The notes beneath the pieces were generated by a model. That model saw nothing but the letters and a program-made list of their open reading frames with translations, made no database searches and was not told the origin of the DNA. The translations under genes were made by a program, and so were the position numbers. This document shows positions 6,430 to 12,192 of a stretch of DNA of 12,192 nucleotides, one piece after another; the stretch's first letter is position 1, and every line of letters begins with the position of its first letter. Source of the DNA: Pseudomonadota bacterium (lineage in GTDB: Bacteria > Pseudomonadota > Alphaproteobacteria > Rhizobiales > Hyphomicrobiaceae). The stretch covers positions 1 to 12,192 of the forward strand of contig JAEZBZ010000070.1 in NCBI GenBank assembly GCA_023412745.1, in the 5' to 3' direction.

Positions 6430-8094
6430 CTAATTCGCCCCTTCCAGCAGTCGCCGCGCGATCACCTGCGCCTGAATCTCGGCGGCGCCTTCGAAGATGC
6501 TGAGGATGCGGGCGTCGCACAGCACGCGCGACACTTGATATTCCAGCGCGAAGCCGTTGCCGCCGTGGATCTGCAGGGCGTTGTCGGCGGCGGCCCAAGC
6601 CACGCGCGCTCCGAGCAGCTTGGCCATGCCTGCTTCCAGATCGCAGCGCCGGCCCTGGTCCTTCTCGCGCGCGGCGAAGTAGGTAAGCTGGCGCGCCATC
6701 ATTACCTCGACCGCCATCATCGCGATCTTGTTGGCGACGCGCGGGAACGCGTAGATCGGTTTGCCGAACTGGACGCGCTCGCGGGCGTAGGCGATGGCGA
6801 GATCGAGCGCCGACTGGGCGACGCCGATGGCGCGAGCGGCGGTCTGGACGCGCGCGGCCTCAAACGTCGCCATGAGCTGCTTGAAGCCCTGGCCCTCGAC
6901 GCCGCCGAGCAGCTGCGAGGCGGGCACCTCGAAACCATCGAAGGAAATGTCGAATTCCTTCATGCCGCGATAGCCGAGCACTTCAATCTCGCCGCCGCTC
7001 ATCCCTGGCGCTGGGAAGGGATCGGCTTCGCTGCCGCGCGGCTTCTCGGCCAGCAGCATAGACAGGCCCTTGTAGCCGGGCTCATTGGGATTGGTGCGCA
7101 CCAGCAGCGTCATCAGGTCGGCGCGGACGGGATGCGTGATCCAGGTCTTCTGGCCGGTCACCTTGTAGACGTCGCCGTCGCGCACGGCGCGGGTTTTCAG
7201 CGAGGCCAGATCGGAGCCGGTGTTGGGTTCGGTAAAAACGGCGGTCGGTAGCAGTTCGCCGCTGGCGATCTTCGGCAGGTATGTCTGCTTTTGTTCGGCG
7301 GTGCCGTTGCCGAGGATCAGCTCGCCCGCGATTTCCGAGCGCGTGCCGAGCGAGCCGACGCCGATGTAGCCGCGCGACAGTTCCTCGGACACCACGCACA
7401 TGGCTTCCTTGCCGAGACCCATGCCGCCGAACTCCTCAGGCATGGAAATGCCGAACACGCCGAGTTCGCCGAGTTTTCCGATCACGTCGAGCGGGATGTA
7501 GGCGTTATCGAGATGCCATTGGTGTGCATGCGGCGTGACTTCTGCCTCGCAGAAGCGGCGCATCTGCTCCTGGATGGCGGCGTGCGTTTCATCGAGGCCG
7601 GTGTTGCCCGCGAGGTCGCCTGCGGCGAGGTCGGCGATCAGGGTGGCGAGGCGCGCCTTGGTGGCGCGGCTGGTGCCTTCGGTGACGATCGCAGCCGTGC
7701 GCTGCTGGAACGTCTGCACATCGGCGGGATCGACGCCCATGTCGGACAGGCGTGCCGTCTCGCCCTGGCTCATCGGGATGCCACTCGCGACCTGCGCCGC
7801 GTATTCGCCGACACCGAGCGCCAGAAGGCAACGCTCCAGTTCGCCAAAGTCGCCCGCTTGATCGAGGCGTTTGGCCCAGCCTGTAATCTGGCGCAGTGCT
7901 TCGACGTAGGTCGCCAGCCATGACAGGCTGTGTGCTGATTGTTGCGCCGCGTCAAAACTTCCGGCGGCATCAATTTCGCCACGCACGCCCCTTTTGGCGA
8001 GTTGCAGGATTCGATCCGCCGCCGTCACCGCGTTTTCAGCGGCTTCCATGAAGGCAGCGGGATTGTCCAGGAACGTGGTCGGCGTTGTCGGCAT
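6430..8094 (-). CDS. mcd: (2S)-methylsuccinyl-CoA dehydrogenase (ethylmalonyl-CoA pathway)
   Basis: A 554-residue FAD-dependent acyl-CoA dehydrogenase with about 165 extra N-terminal residues, mostly helical (1-165). That extension is typical of Mcd and absent from the ~380-residue family norm. The dehydrogenase core shows MPEEFGGMGLGKE (218-230), FTEPNTGSDLASLK (287-300, FAD-binding), GQKTWITH (314-321), QFGKPIYAFPRVANKIA, QIHGGNGF, and FEGAAEIQ with Glu535 at the catalytic-base position. Mcd oxidises (2S)-methylsuccinyl-CoA to mesaconyl-CoA and passes electrons to electron-transfer flavoprotein. The nearby Ccr gene on the same strand strongly supports Mcd over a fatty-acid enzyme. The start is the ATG at 8094 with a weak upstream GGGAT. 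It follows the unknown gene at 8203-8832 by 108 bp and may share its transcript; it is convergent with the ArsR-rhodanese gene. Confidence 0.9.
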   Translation of the reverse strand: MPTTPTTFLDNPAAFMEAAENAVTAADRILQLAKRGVRGEIDAAGSFDAAQQSAHSLSWLATYVEALRQITGWAKRLDQAGDFGELERCLLALGVGEYAAQVASGIPMSQGETARLSDMGVDPADVQTFQQRTAAIVTEGTSRATKARLATLIADLAAGDLAGNTGLDETHAAIQEQMRRFCEAEVTPHAHQWHLDNAYIPLDVIGKLGELGVFGISMPEEFGGMGLGKEAMCVVSEELSRGYIGVGSLGTRSEIAGELILGNGTAEQKQTYLPKIASGELLPTAVFTEPNTGSDLASLKTRAVRDGDVYKVTGQKTWITHPVRADLMTLLVRTNPNEPGYKGLSMLLAEKPRGSEADPFPAPGMSGGEIEVLGYRGMKEFDISFDGFEVPASQLLGGVEGQGFKQLMATFEAARVQTAARAIGVAQSALDLAIAYARERVQFGKPIYAFPRVANKIAMMAVEVMMARQLTYFAAREKDQGRRCDLEAGMAKLLGARVAWAAADNALQIHGGNGFALEYQVSRVLCDARILSIFEGAAEIQAQVIARRLLEGAN

Positions 8095-8202
8095 GATGAT
8101 CCCGCGTCAGCAAACGGTGTTGCACTGCAGGATAATGCGATCGGCGACTGCCGCAACCGCATTCGGCGCCGCGTCGGCGCAAAGAGGCGATGACTGCCGA
8201 CG

Positions 8203-8832
8203 TCAGCGCTTGGTTTGGAACGGGATCTGGTTGCCGCGGCCGTCGTAGTGGATGATCTCGACGGTGGCTTCCTCGATTTCGCCCCGGGTCAGGCTTTCCA
8301 GTCCGGCGGTGGCCTGTTTCAGCCGCTCGAGGCGTTTCAGGCGCGCAGCGGCCTGATGAGCCGGCGACATGCGCGGCGTCAGCACGTCACGCGGAGTCGC
8401 GGTGATCGGAGTGGCGGTCGCGACAGGTGCCGATGCCCTCTCCGGTGTTCCCGGCGTGGTCAATTCCGGAACCGGCCCCTGCACGGGGGCGGCAACGACC
8501 GCGGCTTTGGCGGGCTCGGCATCGCGGCGCGCAGTGTCTGCTTTCGGCTTCGCGGACGACACCTTGCCGGCGGCGGATTTCTTCTTCTTGCGCTTTTTCG
8601 GCTCGGTTGTGGTGCCCTCGACGGGCGCGGCGGCGCTGGGCTTGGCGTCCAGGAAGCTCGGAGCCGACTGCGGCACGGATTGCTTCAAGGCTTCCAGCAA
8701 CGAACGCGGACGTGCCATCGGTTCGGCGCCGAGCGCGCGCTGCGCGTTGGCCGCGACGACTAGGGATACATTCTGCGATGCGGCCTTCACCCGTACCCGG
8801 GTGCGGAGGGGATTCTCAGTGTCTTTGGTCAC
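8203..8832 (-). CDS. Hypothetical Ala/Pro/Lys-rich protein between ccr and mcd
   Basis: I do not recognise this 209-residue protein. It has a moderately ordered N-terminal part (1-63, including ASQNVSLVVAANAQRALG and SLLEALKQSVPQ), a strongly basic patch EPKKRKKKKSAAGK (77-90), a long Ala/Pro/Thr-rich and probably disordered middle (91-150), and a C-terminal segment with a basic helix (HQAAARLKRLERLKQA, 159-174) followed by EEATVEIIHYDGRGNQIPFQ (187-206). There is no signal peptide, membrane segment or cysteine. The GTG start at 8832 is supported by GGAG six bases upstream. The basic patch might bind nucleic acid or an acidic surface (inference). A TTGTCA near 8893 on the minus strand followed 19 bp later by TAATCT is a weak candidate promoter. 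The gene is flanked on the same strand by ccr and mcd. Confidence 0.7.
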   Translation of the reverse strand: MTKDTENPLRTRVRVKAASQNVSLVVAANAQRALGAEPMARPRSLLEALKQSVPQSAPSFLDAKPSAAAPVEGTTTEPKKRKKKKSAAGKVSSAKPKADTARRDAEPAKAAVVAAPVQGPVPELTTPGTPERASAPVATATPITATPRDVLTPRMSPAHQAAARLKRLERLKQATAGLESLTRGEIEEATVEIIHYDGRGNQIPFQTKR

Positions 8833-8956
8833 TGCAGGCTCCAGTACGCGTGGCTACAACTCAAGATTACGTCACATCGCATCCGTGCTGACAAGGCTTG
8901 CCCCTCGCCGAGCTTGGCACAGCATGGTTAATGGTGGCTTATTCGCCGTTCGATTT

Positions 8957-10255
<1,299 letters not shown>

Positions 10256-10264
10256 GGCCTTCGC

Positions 10265-10329
10265 TCCCGGATGGCTGCATTTCTAACGGCGCGTAATGAC
10301 TATTATTGCACCGCAGCATCGATCCGGGA
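10265..10329 (-). promoter_or_regulatory. Long-range inverted repeat overlapping the ccr ribosome-binding site
   Basis: On the minus strand TCCCGGAT (10329-10322) pairs perfectly with ATCCGGGA (10272-10265), and inside it GCTGC (10317-10313) pairs with GCAGC (10278-10274). The inner stem is separated from the outer by 4 bases on one side and 1 on the other. The downstream arm contains the GGGA of the ccr ribosome site. If transcription begins upstream of 10329, the leader can fold to hide that site. If the promoter lies in the intervening 34 bases, the repeat would act only as DNA. Confidence 0.45.
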
Positions 10330-10347
10330 AGCTGGTTTTCGCTCATG

Positions 10348-10363
10348 CCGACAGGCCTGTCGG
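10348..10363. promoter_or_regulatory. Perfect 16-bp palindrome in the ccr/membrane-protein divergent region
   Basis: CCGACAGGCCTGTCGG reads the same on both strands with no mismatch and no spacer. It sits 93 bp upstream of the ccr start and 69 bp upstream of the divergent small membrane-protein gene. Uninterrupted palindromes of this length are typical of operators for TetR-like dimers. A TetR-type activator of ccr (CcrR) is known in Methylobacterium, but I cannot match its site to this sequence from memory. Confidence 0.55.
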
Positions 10364-10431
10364 AAACCGATTGTTGGTGAAAGTGTGTAACGCTTTTCCC
10401 TGGCACGGTCGGACAGGGGAGATTGCGGGCC

Positions 10432-10737
10432 ATGGCGGACTACTGGATGAAGATGTTCCAGGTCGACCCGATCAGCTCGCCGCTGATCATTGTACTGTGC
10501 CTCGCGGGCAGTGCGATTTTGAAGTCCATGACACCGACGCCAGCCCTGGCGATCATCGCCGCGCCGATCAGCATGTTCAGCGCGTTCGCGGTTTACGCGG
10601 GCTGGCGCGACTACGGCATCACGCTCGGCGCGGAGAAGATACTGGATGTCGCGGCTGCCGCGGGCGTCGGGATGACGCTTGGTGCGGTAACCACGATCGT
10701 TCTGTATCGCGCTATCCTGGCGGTCAGCGCGCGATAG
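10432..10737 (+). CDS. Small three-helix inner-membrane protein of unknown function
   Basis: A 101-residue protein with three predicted membrane segments at about residues 14-31 (ISSPLIIVLCLAGSAIL), 36-57 (PALAIIAAPISMFSAFAVYAGW) and 72-96 (DVAAAAGVGMTLGAVTTIVLYRAIL). The first follows a short N-terminus (MADYWMKMFQ) with no cleavable signal. The loop between helices 2 and 3 (RDYGITLGAEKI) is polar. The start is the ATG at 10432 with AGGGGAG about ten bases upstream; the in-frame TTG at 10423 is less likely. I cannot assign a family. It is divergent from ccr, sharing the region with the 16-bp palindrome, and converges on the malate synthase gene across a palindromic repeat. Confidence 0.75.
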   Translation: MADYWMKMFQVDPISSPLIIVLCLAGSAILKSMTPTPALAIIAAPISMFSAFAVYAGWRDYGITLGAEKILDVAAAAGVGMTLGAVTTIVLYRAILAVSAR

Positions 10738-10786
10738 AGTCTCGCGCGTTTCCGATTTAAGCCTAGTCGCCAATCGCAAACACGCA

Positions 10787-10875
10787 GTCATCCCGGCGTA
10801 GTCGCCGGGATACATTTATCCCCTTGGCGCACCAATCGCGGGAAGCTGGATCCCGGGCATAAAGCCCGGGATGAC
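10787..10875. repeat. Paired palindromic intergenic repeat, possible bidirectional terminator
   Basis: Two perfect 9-bp hairpins: ATCCCGGCG/CGCCGGGAT (10790-10798, 10803-10811, loop TAGT) and ATCCCGGGC/GCCCGGGAT (10850-10858, 10864-10872, loop ATAAA). The outer ends GTCATCCCGG (10787-10796) and CCGGGATGAC (10866-10875) are also exact inverted copies, so the whole 89 bp can fold as one element. GTCATCCCGG...CCGGGATGAC elements are common dispersed repeats in many alphaproteobacterial genomes. The position between convergent genes suits transcription termination or mRNA 3'-end protection. Confidence 0.75.
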
Positions 10876-10903
10876 ATTAGCGATGGCCGGACTGGGATAG
10901 AGT

Positions 10904-12192
10904 TCAGCCTGCTGCGCGCGCCTTCAATTCGAGACGGCGCGCATGCAGGATCGGTTCGGTGTAGCCGCTCGGCTGCTCGCGACCCTTGAACACCAGATCG
11001 CAAGCGGCCTGGAAGGCGATCGACTTGTCGAAGTCGGCTGCCATCGGCTGATACAGCGCATCGCCCGCATTCTGCCGATCGACGATTGCCGCCATCCGCT
11101 TCATCGTCTCCATCACCTGCGCGTCCGTCGCCACGCCGTGACGCAGCCAATTGGCGATGTGCTGGGCTGAAATGCGCAGCGTCGCGCGGTCTTCCATCAG
11201 GCCGATGTCGTTGATGTCCGGCACCTTCGAGCAGCCGATCCCCTGGTCGATCCAGCGCACGACATAGCCGAGGATGCCCTGGGCGTTATTGTCGAGCTCG
11301 CGCTGGATTTCTTCCGGCGTCCAGTTCGGACGCGTGGCGACGGGGATCGACAGCAGGTCGTCGAGCTTGGCGCGTTGGCGGCTCTTCAAGGTCGCCTGCA
11401 CCTCAGCCACGTTGACCGCATGATAGTGCGTCGCGTGCAGCGTGGCAGCCGTCGGCGAGGGCACCCAGGCGGTGTTGGCGCCAGCTTTCGGGTGGCCGAT
11501 CTTGTCCTTCAGCATGGCCGCCATCATGTCCGGCATAGCCCACATGCCTTTGCCGATCTGCGCGCGGCCGGACAGCCCGCAGGCCAGGCCGATATCGACG
11601 TTCCAGGCTTCGTAGGCCGCGATCCACAGGGCCTGCTTCATGTCGCCCTTGCGGATCATCGGGCCGGCTTCCATCGAGGTGTGCATCTCGTCGCCGGTTC
11701 GATCGAGGAAGCCGGTGTTGATGAACATCACGCGCTCCTTGGCGGCGCGGATGGCTTCCTTGAGGTTGACCGTGGTGCGGCGTTCCTCATCCATGATGCC
11801 GATCTTGATGGTGTTGCGCGCCATGCCAAGGGCGTCTTCCACGCGCGAGAAGATCTCGCAGGCGAAGGCCACTTCTTCCGCACCGTGCATCTTCGGCTTC
11901 ACGACGTACATCGATCCGGCGCGTGAATTGGCGCGACGGCCATTCGGTCCGATGTCGTGCAGCGCGATCGCGGCGGTGATCATGGCATCCATGATGCCTT
12001 CCGGCACTTCGGCGCCGTCGCGGTCCAGGATGGCCGGATTGGTCATCAGATGGCCGACGTTGCGCACCAGCATGAGCGAACGGCACTGCACGGAGACTGT
12101 CGAGCCATCCGGCGCGGTGTAGTCGAGGTCAGGGTTGAGCTTGCGCGTGAAGGTCTTGCCGCCCTTGGTCACCTGCTCGGTGAGGTCGCCCT
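10904..12192 (-). CDS. glcB: Malate synthase G, C-terminal 428 residues (5' end beyond window)
   Basis: Malate synthase G condenses glyoxylate and acetyl-CoA to malate and CoA, requiring magnesium. The visible part corresponds to the C-terminal three-fifths of the ~720-residue G isoform. It has GGKTFTRKLNPDLDYTAPDG near the edge, RSLMLVRNVGHLMTNPAIL, SRAGSMYVVKPKMHG (active-site arginine), GIMDEERRT and TGFLDRTGDEMHT (magnesium-binding acidic residues), GLSGRAQIGKGMWAMPDMM, then DQGIGCSKVPDI and MEDRATLRISAQ with the catalytic aspartate of the family. The frame is open to the window edge (first full codon at 12190); the GTG at 12172 is internal, not a start. It ends with TGA at 10904-10906. 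In this window it supplies the reaction that uses glyoxylate released by the ethylmalonyl-CoA pathway. It is on the same strand as ccr but separated by the membrane-protein gene and the repeat. Confidence 0.96.
   Translation of the reverse strand, partial: GDLTEQVTKGGKTFTRKLNPDLDYTAPDGSTVSVQCRSLMLVRNVGHLMTNPAILDRDGAEVPEGIMDAMITAAIALHDIGPNGRRANSRAGSMYVVKPKMHGAEEVAFACEIFSRVEDALGMARNTIKIGIMDEERRTTVNLKEAIRAAKERVMFINTGFLDRTGDEMHTSMEAGPMIRKGDMKQALWIAAYEAWNVDIGLACGLSGRAQIGKGMWAMPDMMAAMLKDKIGHPKAGANTAWVPSPTAATLHATHYHAVNVAEVQATLKSRQRAKLDDLLSIPVATRPNWTPEEIQRELDNNAQGILGYVVRWIDQGIGCSKVPDINDIGLMEDRATLRISAQHIANWLRHGVATDAQVMETMKRMAAIVDRQNAGDALYQPMAADFDKSIAFQAACDLVFKGREQPSGYTEPILHARRLELKARAAG

Noticed and set aside
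6412..7923. Plus-strand open frames across mcd
   Set aside because: They are antisense shadows of the acyl-CoA dehydrogenase, which has full family motifs on the minus strand.

Overview
The window is high-GC bacterial chromosome, most likely from an alphaproteobacterium. The evidence is the pairing of crotonyl-CoA carboxylase/reductase (Ccr) with a long methylsuccinyl-CoA dehydrogenase (Mcd), an Omp25/31-type outer-membrane barrel gene, and a short imperfect palindromic repeat of the kind scattered between genes in these genomes. I see no tRNA, rRNA, CRISPR array, insertion sequence or phage gene. The window looks like ordinary chromosome with one divergent regulator/methyltransferase module and a central-carbon cluster.

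Layout. Positions 2-463 (+): rlmH, missing only its first few codons. Positions 435-1962 (-): a short-chain dehydrogenase followed closely by an Asp/Glu-racemase-family protein, whose end overlaps the end of rlmH. Positions 2037-3185 (+): a PLP-dependent Cys/Met-metabolism (trans-sulfuration type) enzyme, divergent from the dehydrogenase. Positions 3204-3905 (-): a glutathione S-transferase-like protein. Positions 3906-4181: no convincing gene. Positions 4182-4826 (-): an outer-membrane beta-barrel gene complete in reading frame except for an in-frame TAA at codon 43, so annotated as a pseudogene. Positions 4974-5606 (-) and 5706-6380 (+): a small SAM-dependent methyltransferase divergent from an ArsR-type regulator fused to a rhodanese domain, with a strong AT-rich dyad between them.

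Positions 6430-10255 (-): ccr, an unrecognised Ala/Pro/Lys-rich protein, and mcd, in that transcriptional order. Ccr reductively carboxylates crotonyl-CoA to ethylmalonyl-CoA, and Mcd oxidises methylsuccinyl-CoA to mesaconyl-CoA. Both belong to the ethylmalonyl-CoA pathway, which assimilates acetyl-CoA (from acetate, C1 units, fatty acids or polyhydroxybutyrate) without isocitrate lyase. Positions 10904-12192 (-): the C-terminal part of malate synthase G, which condenses the glyoxylate made by that pathway with a second acetyl-CoA. A small three-helix membrane protein (10432-10737, +) lies between ccr and the malate synthase gene, followed by a paired palindromic repeat (10787-10875).

The items most worth a second look are the rhodanese-fused ArsR/methyltransferase pair and its operator-like dyad, a perfect 16-bp palindrome plus a ribosome-site-masking inverted repeat upstream of ccr, a start-codon-sequestering nested hairpin in the glutathione-transferase leader, the single nonsense codon in the porin-like gene, and the unknown basic protein between ccr and mcd.
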